Source: Clostridiales bacterium (GTDB lineage: Bacteria; Bacillota; Clostridia; Saccharofermentanales; Saccharofermentanaceae). From it: DNA of 36,472 nt. Positions 1 to 7,328 of this stretch are shown here, piece by piece. A program made the position numbers and the translations under genes. Position 1 is the first letter of the stretch, and every line of letters begins with the position of its first letter. The notes beneath the pieces were generated by a model, which saw only the letters and a program-made list of their open reading frames with translations, was not told the origin of the DNA and ran no database searches. Location: positions 1-36,472 of the forward strand of contig JAGAAI010000002.1 of NCBI GenBank assembly GCA_017615325.1, given 5' to 3'.

Positions 1-87
1 ACATTCAGACCTGACGGCGACTGCCTGAGGCGTCAGATGGTTACGTTCCTTTATAAGTACGATAAGTTTGTGAACGGGAAAGGATAA
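1..87 (+). CDS. C-terminal end of an SLH-domain surface protein (partial)
   Basis: Frame 1 is open from the window edge to a TAA at 85-87. It encodes 28 residues ending with CLRRQMVTFLYKYDKF and VNGKG. This is the last part of an S-layer homology repeat and is nearly identical to the C termini of the two complete SLH proteins in this window (ends at 10370 and 20510). The rest of the gene lies to the left. SLH repeats bind secondary cell-wall polymer and hold proteins on the surface, so this is almost certainly the anchor of another exported protein. Its N-terminal function cannot be seen. Confidence 0.85.
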   Translation, partial: TFRPDGDCLRRQMVTFLYKYDKFVNGKG

Positions 88-147
88 AGTCCCGGCAAGG
101 TTAAGATCTGTTTTGCATCCGCAGCAGAGACTTTTCACACAAGTTAA

Positions 148-180
148 AGGACCGCCTCAACTTGAGTTTGAGACGGTCCT
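148..180. terminator. Hairpin between convergent genes, probable bidirectional terminator
   Basis: AGGACCG at 148-154 pairs with CGGTCCT at 174-180, and the stem continues inward through CTCAA/TTGAG with one mismatch on the plus transcript that becomes a G-U wobble on the minus transcript. It lies between the SLH gene end (87, plus) and the GH16 stop (223, minus). Neither side has a strong U run, so the call rests on stem strength and position. Confidence 0.55.
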
Positions 181-222
181 CTATGGTAAATAATTCCTAT
201 AGGGGGAAGAATTACTTATCGA

Positions 223-1632
223 TTATTTGATCTCCTCGTAGCGGACGTTTCTGATGTGGATCGTTGCCGTGTAGCCGTGGTTGCCCATGTTGAACTCCAG
301 GCGGCCGTAGTTGTCGTCCTTCTTGTCGGAGGTGAACTCATATGTGTATGTCTGCCACTCCTTGGTCAGGTCGAGCTTGGTGTCTTCCAGATACCTGATC
401 CAGCCGGCGTTGGGCGCCGTTACTGCCGTTACCATGTCACGGGGCTCATCTGCGCGCGCCTCGAAAGTGACTTTATAACTGTGTCCTTTGAGAACAGGGA
501 GGTCAGGCTGAACGAGCTGGACTGAGTACTCTTCCGTGCCGTCGTTGGTGGATGTGATAATGATCTCGCCATCCTTGATCTCTGCTGCGCCTTCACCTTC
601 GTTGAAGAGGAGGAAGAACCAATTCTCTTCGTCATTGAGGTTCTCGGCTTCCGCGAAATCACCGTTATAGATGAAGTTGCCGTCAGCCAATGCCTCACGG
701 TATGTGACTGTGGGCTTGGTTACATTGGTGTCGTATTCGTCCTTCTGATATACGCGGACATAGTCGATCAGGAATTCGGCATTGTCGAAGTTTGTGGTCT
801 CATCGGGGTTGCCGGGCCAGTTGCCGCCTACAGCCAGGTTCATCTGTACGAAGAAGGGCTGATCGAAAGGTGCCGGATAAGGCTTATCGTCTTCGCCCTC
901 GACTGCGGTGAACCAGTCGTTGACTGTAAGGACAGGGACGTAGTCCGTATAGAAACGCATCTCGCCGGGCTCCCACTCTACAGAGTAGAGGTGGTAGTCG
1001 GAAGAATAGGATCCTCTTACGGATGAGAGCGTGCCCTGCTGCTCTGCGTGAGGCTCACCGTAGTGGATCGTGGAGTAGGACATCATGGTATCGTTGCCCA
1101 AGACCTCCATTATGTCGATCTCGCCGCACTTGGGCCACTGGCCGTAGTGCTGTTCGTCCTGGGGCATCATCCAGATGGCAGGCCAGAGGCCCTGTCCCTC
1201 GGGAACCTTGGCCTTGACTACGACCTTGCCGTACTGGAAATCTCTCTTGTTCTGTGAGTTGACCTTGCCGGATGTGTAATAAGGTTTGCCGTCTTTCTCG
1301 GTCTTGATGGCTTTCAATACCAGATTGCCGTCCTTAACGAAAACATTCTCTTCGGAATCTCTATACTCCTGGAGTTCGTTGTTGGTCCAGCCGACCTCGC
1401 GGACTTCGCGTGTCCAGTTGTCGAGGTTTAATTCGGTCCCGTCGAACTCGTCGCTCCATAAGAGCTTATAGCCTTCGATGTCGGGAGTGGGTGTGGTAGG
1501 AACAGCTTCCGTAGTTGCTTCTGTTGTGGTCTCGGGAGTCGTCTCGGGTCCCTTGCTTTCGGAGCAGGATGCAAGGAGCGACAATGACAGGAGAGTTGCG
1601 ACTGCGGAACTTAATGCTTTCTTGTTGATCAT
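223..1632 (-). CDS. Secreted lipoprotein glycoside hydrolase family 16 (endo-beta-glucanase type) with C-terminal carbohydrate-binding-like domain
   Basis: 469 residues. A lipoprotein signal peptide ends in the lipobox LLASC (Cys23), followed by a Thr/Glu/Pro-rich linker to about residue 50. The GH16 fold starts at 'LLWSDEFDG' (57-65) and carries the family signature GEIDIMEVLG, with likely nucleophile Glu171, Asp173 and acid/base Glu176. 'GLWPAIWMMP' and the late 'FFVQMNLAVGGNWPG' are typical of GH16 laminarinases and lichenases. Residues about 315-469 form a second beta-rich module resembling a CBM4/9-type domain. The predicted role is cutting beta-1,3 or mixed-linkage glucans at the cell surface; the exact substrate cannot be read from sequence. 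An AAAGG motif precedes the ATG. The divergent AraC gene (1742) is the likely regulator. Confidence 0.93.
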   Translation of the reverse strand: MINKKALSSAVATLLSLSLLASCSESKGPETTPETTTEATTEAVPTTPTPDIEGYKLLWSDEFDGTELNLDNWTREVREVGWTNNELQEYRDSEENVFVKDGNLVLKAIKTEKDGKPYYTSGKVNSQNKRDFQYGKVVVKAKVPEGQGLWPAIWMMPQDEQHYGQWPKCGEIDIMEVLGNDTMMSYSTIHYGEPHAEQQGTLSSVRGSYSSDYHLYSVEWEPGEMRFYTDYVPVLTVNDWFTAVEGEDDKPYPAPFDQPFFVQMNLAVGGNWPGNPDETTNFDNAEFLIDYVRVYQKDEYDTNVTKPTVTYREALADGNFIYNGDFAEAENLNDEENWFFLLFNEGEGAAEIKDGEIIITSTNDGTEEYSVQLVQPDLPVLKGHSYKVTFEARADEPRDMVTAVTAPNAGWIRYLEDTKLDLTKEWQTYTYEFTSDKKDDNYGRLEFNMGNHGYTATIHIRNVRYEEIK

Positions 1633-1705
1633 AAGAACTACCGGCCTTTCTTATTATTAGTTTAGGTTACCTTATCACAAGGCTTGGACCGGAGGTGTGC
1701 TTATA

Positions 1706-1735
1706 ATGACAATTATTGTCTTTTGATGATATAAT
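1706..1735 (+). promoter_or_regulatory. Promoter of the AraC gene with an internal inverted repeat
   Basis: ATGACA (1706-1711) and TATAAT (1730-1735) are separated by 18 bp, giving a good sigma-A promoter for the gene starting at 1742. Between them lies a perfect 6-1-6 inverted repeat, GACAAT-T-ATTGTC (1708-1720), a candidate operator in the 109-bp region shared with the divergent GH16 gene. The predicted transcription start falls on or next to the ATG. Confidence 0.6.
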
Positions 1736-1741
1736 TCATTC

Positions 1742-2479
1742 ATGGGCGCAAGACGTAAAACCATCTCTTATCAGGATTACCTTAACCGCGAACAGCGGCA
1801 GCCTCACGCGCCTTTATCGGCTGAGGTCAATTTCTTAAATCTTATAAAGGTAGGGGATGTCCGCAAGGTCCGCGCCCTCTGTAAAGAGCCTTTCCACGAG
1901 AAGGAGGGATTGGGGGTATTGTCGGATGATGCTCTCACCAATATCAAATATCACTTTGTGATCACGGCCGCGATAATCGCGAGGAGCTGTATTGAAGGCG
2001 GCATGTCGATGCCCGAGTCCTACGGAATGAGCGACTATTACATAAGACTGGCAGACGAGGCAAAAAGCAAGGAAGAGATAACTGAGATCCACGAAGAGAT
2101 GTGCGTGGCTTATGCCATGAGGATGCACGAGGTCTCCAAGGAGGATATCTTCTCGAGACACGTTGCAGCCTGTATTGACTACATCTACGAGCATCTGGAC
2201 GAGAAGATAAGGATGGAGGACCTCTGCCTGATATCGGGCCTGTCGGAGGGGTACCTGTCGCGTCTCTTCAGGTCTGAGACCAACATGACTGTCACGGAGT
2301 ATATTACTTCCAAGAAGATCGAGACTGCCCGCAATATGCTCAAGAATTCGGACTACCCGATCGTGTGGATATCCGAGGCCCTGGCTTTCCCGAGCCAGAG
2401 CTATTTTACCCGCGTTTTTACCCGCTACTGCAAAGTCACGCCAGGCCGCTACAGGCAGCAGCGCCGCAGGAAAGACTGA
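1742..2479 (+). CDS. AraC/XylS-family transcriptional regulator
   Basis: 245 residues. The C-terminal ~100 residues (from 'HVAACIDYIYEHLDEKIRMEDL') form the two helix-turn-helix units of AraC proteins: 'SGLSEGYLSRLFRSETNMTVTEYI' and 'IWISEALAFPSQSYFTRVFTRYCKVTPGRYR', the latter the classic AraC signature. The N-terminal ~140 residues match no cupin or response-regulator pattern I recognise. It is divergent from the GH16 gene, so control of beta-glucan degradation is the likely role (inference). There is no Shine-Dalgarno before the ATG, which sits six bases after a consensus -10. An in-frame stop at 1727 excludes a longer start, and the next in-frame Met is 84 residues in, so a leaderless mRNA is likely. 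Confidence 0.9.
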   Translation: MGARRKTISYQDYLNREQRQPHAPLSAEVNFLNLIKVGDVRKVRALCKEPFHEKEGLGVLSDDALTNIKYHFVITAAIIARSCIEGGMSMPESYGMSDYYIRLADEAKSKEEITEIHEEMCVAYAMRMHEVSKEDIFSRHVAACIDYIYEHLDEKIRMEDLCLISGLSEGYLSRLFRSETNMTVTEYITSKKIETARNMLKNSDYPIVWISEALAFPSQSYFTRVFTRYCKVTPGRYRQQRRRKD

Positions 2480-2517
2480 TATGCGCACTTTTGGGGATCC
2501 TGATTTGTCATATCAGT
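2475..2517 (+). terminator. Weak hairpin after the AraC gene
   Basis: ACTGATATG (2475-2483, overlapping the stop codon) pairs with CATATCAGT (2509-2517), a 9-bp stem around a 25-base loop. A T-rich stretch (2535-2542) lies about 18 bases further on. This may terminate the AraC transcript, but the large loop and the gap before the T run make it uncertain. Confidence 0.3.
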
Positions 2518-2618
2518 GACTTGATATTGCCTCATTTTTTCTCTATATCCCGCCGGAATAAAAGATTATAATCACAAGGCGTCTTTATGATGCACGAATA
2601 GAGAAGAGAGGATAAAAG

Positions 2619-3251
2619 ATGAAAAAAGTTTTGACAACAACAGTTGCCCTCGCGCTTGCAGCTTCAATGCTCGCAGCCTGCAGCAACTCTGCTGAGCAGA
2701 CAACGGCAACTACTGCTTCCGAGACAACGACAGAAGCAACCACAACAACAGAAGCAACCACGGCTTCCGAGTCGACGACGGAACCCGAAGGCATAGGCGG
2801 TCCAGCCCCTGATGAGACAGATGACAGCGAGAGCGAGGAGTCCATTGATGATGATCCCATGGCTGACGGCCAGCACCACCTTCCCCTGAAGGACAGGTAT
2901 GATGATGCCGTATATGCTATCGAGGTGGCTATGCAGTATTATCTGCAGAAGACTTACGGCGATAAGGTTTTCGATGCAAGGTTCAACGTTAAGAAGATCC
3001 TGTCCTACGACGAGGAGCAGGCAGCAGGCCTTACGGATCTTGATGTAGATAAGCTCGCTTTCGAGATCGAGTACGAGCTTAAGCCTTCTGCTGATGCTAC
3101 CAAGGATGACATCAACTCCATGCTCGCAGGCAACGGCGAGTACGATGAGGAGTCAGGCTGGATCAGCGGCAAGTACGGCTGCGGCATCCTTGAACCCAAC
3201 AAATCGGGAGATCCCGAATATGTGATCAAGGATCTTTCGACTGCATTCTGA
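2619..3251 (+). CDS. Putative lipoprotein of unknown function
   Basis: 210 residues. A lipoprotein signal peptide ends in MLAAC (Cys21), followed by a Thr/Glu/Ser low-complexity linker (about 25-58) and an acidic stretch (64-82). The folded part (about 85-210) begins 'LPLKDRYDDAVYAIEVAMQYYLQKTYGDKVFDA', an amphipathic helix followed by mixed alpha/beta sequence. I do not recognise the domain. GAGAGGATAAAAG precedes the ATG as ribosome binding site. It appears monocistronic, with a hairpin terminator at 3278. The linker style matches the other lipoproteins in this window, and the protein is expected on the outer face of the membrane. Confidence 0.85.
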   Translation: MKKVLTTTVALALAASMLAACSNSAEQTTATTASETTTEATTTTEATTASESTTEPEGIGGPAPDETDDSESEESIDDDPMADGQHHLPLKDRYDDAVYAIEVAMQYYLQKTYGDKVFDARFNVKKILSYDEEQAAGLTDLDVDKLAFEIEYELKPSADATKDDINSMLAGNGEYDEESGWISGKYGCGILEPNKSGDPEYVIKDLSTAF

Positions 3252-3277
3252 TCAAAGATTCAAAGCGAAAAACCCGA

Positions 3278-3313
3278 ACGGGACCGCCCCTAATAAAAAA
3301 GGGACGGCCCCGT
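3278..3313 (+). terminator. Intrinsic terminator after the lipoprotein gene
   Basis: ACGGGACCGCCCCT (3278-3291) pairs with AGGGACGGCCCCGT (3300-3313) with two mismatches, around an A-rich loop, and is followed by TTTCTTC. It begins 27 bases after the stop codon of the lipoprotein gene. Confidence 0.6.
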
Positions 3314-3430
3314 TTCTTCATATAATGTATAATATGTCCATAAGCGCTTTTTATAAAAGCGGAAAAACAGGGGGGATTTGCTGAGACCATCGGCGGCGGA
3401 TCGCCTCAGGATACTGTGATATGAGGCTAT
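3314..3430 (+). promoter_or_regulatory. Upstream region of the histidine kinase gene
   Basis: Two overlapping -10 like hexamers, TATAAT at 3321-3326 and 3328-3333, have no good -35. A 7-bp hairpin CGCTTTT/AAAAGCG lies at 3345-3361. An AGGGGGG motif (3369-3375) resembles a strong ribosome binding site but precedes only a TTG (3378) opening a 13-codon frame that stops at 3419. The kinase itself uses a weaker GAGG just before its ATG. A leader-peptide role is possible but unsupported beyond this. Confidence 0.35.
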
Positions 3431-6034
3431 ATGGGTTCTAATCGCAAAACTGTAATACTGACTTTATCTGCGACATTCATCCTGATGACTCTGCTGGTTG
3501 TCTTTACCACCAGGGCTATATACAGGATGTCCTATAGTTCCATTCACGAATTGGGAGATGACAAGACGTCGGCAGTCAACGCTGATATCGAAAGGTATCT
3601 TGAGACCGCCAAATCCGTTCTCTGGGTCGAGTCCGAGACAGTCGATCACATGATATCCAAAGGCGCATCGATCGACGAGATCCGCGAATACCTTACGCGT
3701 GAAGCCGGCAACATCGAAGAGCAGTTCGGTTCATCCTACATGGGTGTTTACGGCGCGGTATTAGACGGCTTTGTAAACGGTGTCGACTGGGATCCGCCCG
3801 AAGGTTACGACCCTACGGACAGGGACTGGTACAAGGATGCTCTTGCGGGAGAAGGCGAGATGAGCATCATCAATCCGTATGTGGACGCCAGAACAGGTGA
3901 CGTTATAATCACGATCAGCAAGTGCCTGTCGGACCCCAAGAACGTCATGGCTTTGGACCTGACTTTGTCGAACGTCCAGGAGATCGCTGAAGAGACGAAG
4001 ATAAACGGCAAAGGCTACGGCTTTGTCATGAACCATGACAGCATGATCATAGCCCATGCAGACAGAAGCAAAAAGGGTAAATACTTAAACGAGACGGAAG
4101 AAGGCAGGAAGATCTACGATAAGGTCCTGGAGACCGGGAAGGGCAACTTCGAGATGAAGATCGACGGCAAGAGCAGCACGGTCTTCGTCAACAAGGTAAT
4201 GGATCAGTGGTATCTTGTCATCATAACCCAATCCAATGATCTCTATGCTGATTCCTACAGTCTCCTTGCCATAAGCATCCTTATAAACCTGATAGTCTTC
4301 GCGCTTATATCTGTTTTCTATATCCTGGGCTACAGGCATGAACAGAAGATCAACCAGCGTATGGAAGCCCTGAAGGCGATCCAGCATAAGAGAGACTACG
4401 AGTCCAAGCTCCTGATGCTCGAGAAGACTGCGGCTGACAGCGCGAACAAGGCCAAGAGTGATTTCCTCGCGGACATGAGCCACGAGATCAGGACCCCGAT
4501 CAACGCGATCATCGGCATGAACGAGATGATCTTAAGGGAATCCGATGACGACAGCATCACCGAATACGCATCCAACATCAAGAGCGCGAGCAACACGCTC
4601 CTGTCGCTTATCAACAATATCCTTGACTTCTCCAAGATCGAGGACGGCAAGATGGCTCTTGTTCCCGTTGAATTCGATACGGCCGAGCTCATCAATAATC
4701 TCGTGAACTCAGTCGAGGGCCGCGCCAAGGCCAAGGGTCTGGATCTTATAGTTGAAGCAGACAGGAACCTTCCTTCAAAGTTCATAGGTGACGATGTCAG
4801 GATCAGTCAGGTCATCCTGAACCTCCTGACCAATGCCGTTAAGTACACCGAGAACGGCAGCGTTACCCTGCGCATCATGAAGAGGAAAGACAGGGATGAT
4901 AAGTCTGAGATCCATGTGGAAGTCAGCGACACGGGCATAGGTATCAAGGAAGAGGATATCAATAAGCTCGCTAAGACCTTCAAGAGAGTCGACGAGAAGA
5001 GGAACCGCCACATCGAAGGCACGGGTCTCGGGATCTCCATTGTAACGAGGCTCCTTGACATGATGGGCAGCCGCCTCGACATAACGAGCGAGTATGGGTT
5101 CGGCTCGACCTTCGGATTCAATCTGACGCTTCCCGTGGCAGACGATGAACCTATGGGAGATTACCGTGAGAGCAGCAAGACCCGTTCATCAGGTTACGAT
5201 AAGAATGTTCCTTTCAAGGCGACCGGCGCGAGAGTCCTTGTAACTGACGACAACACGATGAACCTTAAGGTCGCATCCAACCTCCTGAAGCTCTACGGCA
5301 TCGATCCCGTTATCTGCTCATCAGGCCACGAGACGATCAACATCATGAGATATAACTATTTCGACATTGTATTCCTGGATCACATGATGCCCAAGATGGA
5401 CGGCATTGAGACACTTAAAGCCCTTCAGGAAGAAGACCTTCTCGGCAAGACAGTAGTCATCGCCTTGACAGCCAACGCCATCGTCGGCGCGAAAGAGCAG
5501 TATCTCAAGTCAGGCTTCACCGACTATCTGTCAAAGCCCATTATGACGGGCGATCTCGAGAAGATGCTGAAGAACTATCTTCCCAAGCACCTTATCGTGC
5601 CGACTTCCGCAGAGGAAGATGCAGACGAGATCCTGGAATTCGCACCTAATGGCGACGATCCCGAAGAGGATCCTGCCTCCGGCGCATCGCTCACGGTGGA
5701 TAAGGCAAGAGCAATAGGCCTTTCTGTTGACGAAGGCATCAAGTATGCTGCAGGAGACGAAGCCTTCTACCTTGAACTCGTATCCGACTTTGCAAACTCC
5801 GTTCAATCGAAAAGCAGATCCCTCGATTCATTCAAGAAAGATTCCGACTGGAAGGATTACGAGATATTGGTCCACTCGATAAAGAGCACTTCCAAGACCA
5901 TAGGAGCAACGGAGATATCCGACATGGCCCGCAAACTTGAGGAAGCCTGCAAGGCAGGTGACTCGTCCTACATAAAAGCCAACCACGACGGCCTTGTCAA
6001 AGCCTTAAAAGAGCTTTCCGGTAAGATCTTATAA
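3431..6034 (+). CDS. Membrane hybrid sensor histidine kinase (Cache-like sensor, HisKA, HATPase, receiver, HPt)
   Basis: 867 residues. Membrane segments at about 8-29 and 277-300 flank a ~245-residue extracellular region with the Cache-type pattern 'GYDPTDRDWYKDAL' and 'INPYVDARTGDVIITISK', typical of small-ligand sensing. The cytoplasmic part has the H box 'FLADMSHEIRTPINAI' (phospho-His351), N box 'NLLTNAVKYTENG', G1 'DTGIGI' and G2 'GTGLGISI'. A receiver follows (about 601-715) with acidic pair Asp606/Asp607, phospho-Asp650 in 'VFLDHMMPKMDG', and Lys702. A C-terminal HPt domain carries His815 in 'ILVHSIKSTSKTIGA'. All phosphorelay residues are intact, so His-Asp-His transfer is expected. 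No response regulator with an output domain is adjacent, so the final target lies elsewhere. A strong terminator at 6055 follows. Confidence 0.95.
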   Translation: MGSNRKTVILTLSATFILMTLLVVFTTRAIYRMSYSSIHELGDDKTSAVNADIERYLETAKSVLWVESETVDHMISKGASIDEIREYLTREAGNIEEQFGSSYMGVYGAVLDGFVNGVDWDPPEGYDPTDRDWYKDALAGEGEMSIINPYVDARTGDVIITISKCLSDPKNVMALDLTLSNVQEIAEETKINGKGYGFVMNHDSMIIAHADRSKKGKYLNETEEGRKIYDKVLETGKGNFEMKIDGKSSTVFVNKVMDQWYLVIITQSNDLYADSYSLLAISILINLIVFALISVFYILGYRHEQKINQRMEALKAIQHKRDYESKLLMLEKTAADSANKAKSDFLADMSHEIRTPINAIIGMNEMILRESDDDSITEYASNIKSASNTLLSLINNILDFSKIEDGKMALVPVEFDTAELINNLVNSVEGRAKAKGLDLIVEADRNLPSKFIGDDVRISQVILNLLTNAVKYTENGSVTLRIMKRKDRDDKSEIHVEVSDTGIGIKEEDINKLAKTFKRVDEKRNRHIEGTGLGISIVTRLLDMMGSRLDITSEYGFGSTFGFNLTLPVADDEPMGDYRESSKTRSSGYDKNVPFKATGARVLVTDDNTMNLKVASNLLKLYGIDPVICSSGHETINIMRYNYFDIVFLDHMMPKMDGIETLKALQEEDLLGKTVVIALTANAIVGAKEQYLKSGFTDYLSKPIMTGDLEKMLKNYLPKHLIVPTSAEEDADEILEFAPNGDDPEEDPASGASLTVDKARAIGLSVDEGIKYAAGDEAFYLELVSDFANSVQSKSRSLDSFKKDSDWKDYEILVHSIKSTSKTIGATEISDMARKLEEACKAGDSSYIKANHDGLVKALKELSGKIL

Positions 6035-6054
6035 GTTCATCTTTATGTTACGAT

Positions 6055-6091
6055 GTGAACCCCCAATGTTGGACAAACATTGGGGGTTCAC
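6055..6091. terminator. Strong hairpin terminator between convergent genes
   Basis: GTGAACCCCCAATGTT (6055-6070) pairs perfectly over 16 bp with its complement at 6076-6091 around a 5-base loop. It is followed on the plus strand by a T-rich stretch. It follows the kinase gene and also faces the minus-strand lipoprotein gene ending at 6148. Confidence 0.85.
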
Positions 6092-6147
6092 TTCGTTTCC
6101 GTTTTGAGACAGGCCCATTAAAGATCAGTGATCTTTTTCAAGCCCTG

Positions 6148-6594
6148 TCAGTCCTTATCTGACGAGCTGTCATCAGCAGGATCGCTTATGACCACGACGG
6201 GCTCTTCGTCATCGGCATCATCGGAATCTGCTGTTTTGGGTACATCGATGACATCAACAGGATCATCTGCCTTAGGATCCTTATCTGCAGGATCTTCTGT
6301 TTTGGGATCACTATCCTTATCCTTATCTTCTTCCGGAGCATCTATTGAAGGCTCGACGTCTGATAAATCATCGTCTGTCTTGCTGCCTTTATCCCCGGAA
6401 GATTCTACGGTATCTGATGTTTCTTTATTCTCTGTGTTTTTTGTTTCCTCCTTTGAAGTCTCAGTCGTGGATGACTCTGTTACCACGGCTGACGTGCTTG
6501 TGGTAGTTTCTTCCGGCTTGTTGCCGGAGCATCCTGCGCATGCCATGCTTGCTGACATGGCCAATGCAAGTATGATCGCAATCTTTTTGTTCAT
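6148..6594 (-). CDS. Acidic low-complexity lipoprotein
   Basis: 148 residues from the ATG at 6594, chosen because AGAGGA lies just upstream; a longer frame upstream has no ribosome binding site. The sequence starts 'MNKKIAIILALAMSASMACAGC', a lipoprotein-like signal with likely lipidated Cys22 and an unusual Cys at -3 of the lipobox. Everything after it is Ser/Thr/Asp/Glu/Lys-rich, with Asp-Lys-Asp and Ala-Asp-Asp stretches and no predictable fold. It is probably a disordered, highly acidic surface protein. Function unknown; charge-based cation binding or a spacer role would be guesses. Confidence 0.75.
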   Translation of the reverse strand: MNKKIAIILALAMSASMACAGCSGNKPEETTTSTSAVVTESSTTETSKEETKNTENKETSDTVESSGDKGSKTDDDLSDVEPSIDAPEEDKDKDSDPKTEDPADKDPKADDPVDVIDVPKTADSDDADDEEPVVVISDPADDSSSDKD

Positions 6595-6620
6595 TACTGA
6601 TCCTCTTTTCTTTTGTTTTC

Positions 6621-6642
6621 GCGTTAACGCACCCGAAGTATA
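6621..6642 (-). promoter_or_regulatory. Extended -10 promoter and 10-bp palindrome upstream of the acidic lipoprotein gene
   Basis: On the minus strand TATACT (6642-6637) is preceded by TGT, an extended -10 pattern. The perfect palindrome GCGTTAACGC (6621-6630) falls on the expected transcription start and is a candidate repressor site. Confidence 0.45.
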
Positions 6643-6733
6643 ACAATCTTCCGTCATGCCTTTGGGGCGATTATCGGTCGAAAATGAGATATTTATGAAT
6701 GAATTATATGGTTTTTGTAAATATTCGCTCATG

Positions 6734-6771
6734 GCACACAAAGTGTGCAGTATGCACACCAAAGCACACAC
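6734..6771. repeat. Cluster of GCACAC / GTGTGC half sites
   Basis: GCACAC occurs at 6734-6739, 6754-6759 and 6764-6769, with the inverse GTGTGC at 6743-6748, followed by CACTTTTTT. Adjacent copies form short inverted repeats (spacers AAA and AGTAT). The cluster is in the 239-bp region between the divergent lipoprotein (6594) and VanZ-like (6834) genes and looks like a regulatory binding cluster. The rest of this region shows no gene. Confidence 0.45.
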
Positions 6772-6833
6772 TTTTTTCCTTACAATCCGAATTACAAGAT
6801 GATATTCGCGAGGAGATAAAGCGGGAAGATGTC

Positions 6834-7328
6834 ATGAAGCAAAAGACTATAAAAGTTTTGTTCTTCACCATCAACGTTCTGGTCCCTCTGGTGTACGGAT
6901 TGTTTTTTTATCTGATACGCCGACCGGGATCGATCGTGACAGAGGCCGTTACAAAACTTTTCCCGACAGTCTCTTTTTCCAATATCGGATCCGCGCTTTA
7001 TTTCCCTTTCGAAAACCATCTCGCCGACGTCCTCTGGGCATATGTACTGACGATAGTCCTCTCATATTTCCTGGATGTCAAACCGGCAGCGATCACGGCT
7101 GTTGTCTTTGAAGTTGCTATCGAGGCGATCCAGCTTATCCCAAAGCTGAATGCGACATTCGATATCCTTGATATCTTCTTCGAAGTGCTGGCGACTCTGC
7201 TTGCCGTGGCAGTGATTCTTTTATATAGGAGGATATGTAAAGATGAAAAACAACAAATTATTGAAGATGGTCAGCGTATTCCTGATCCTCACAATGTTTG
7301 CCGGAATGGCGATGGCGAGCTCGAGTAG
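6834..7328 (+). CDS. VanZ-like small integral membrane protein
   Basis: 164 residues from the ATG at 6834, preceded by GGAAG; frame upstream of this is not protein-like. Four hydrophobic segments are visible, roughly residues 8-26, 55-75, 84-100 and 110-130. The pattern 'HLADVLWAYVLTIVLSYFL', 'FEVAIEAIQLIP' and 'FDILDIFFEVLATLLAVA' resembles VanZ/DUF2809-type proteins, in which a short acidic 'E..Q' and 'D..D' pattern recurs. The biochemical role of that family is poorly known; some members affect glycopeptide susceptibility. The soluble tail (about 131-164) overlaps the next gene by 86 bases, which is unusually long and suggests translational coupling or a recently extended C terminus. Confidence 0.6.
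   Translation: MKQKTIKVLFFTINVLVPLVYGLFFYLIRRPGSIVTEAVTKLFPTVSFSNIGSALYFPFENHLADVLWAYVLTIVLSYFLDVKPAAITAVVFEVAIEAIQLIPKLNATFDILDIFFEVLATLLAVAVILLYRRICKDEKQQIIEDGQRIPDPHNVCRNGDGELE

Noticed and set aside
6595..6771. Longer N terminus of the acidic lipoprotein starting at 6771.
   Set aside because: It would bury the signal peptide internally and read through its promoter; AGAGGA supports the ATG at 6594.
6699..6833. Longer N terminus of the VanZ-like protein starting at 6699.
   Set aside because: The extra 45 residues are not protein-like, contain the GCACAC cluster and have no ribosome binding site; the ATG at 6834 fits better.
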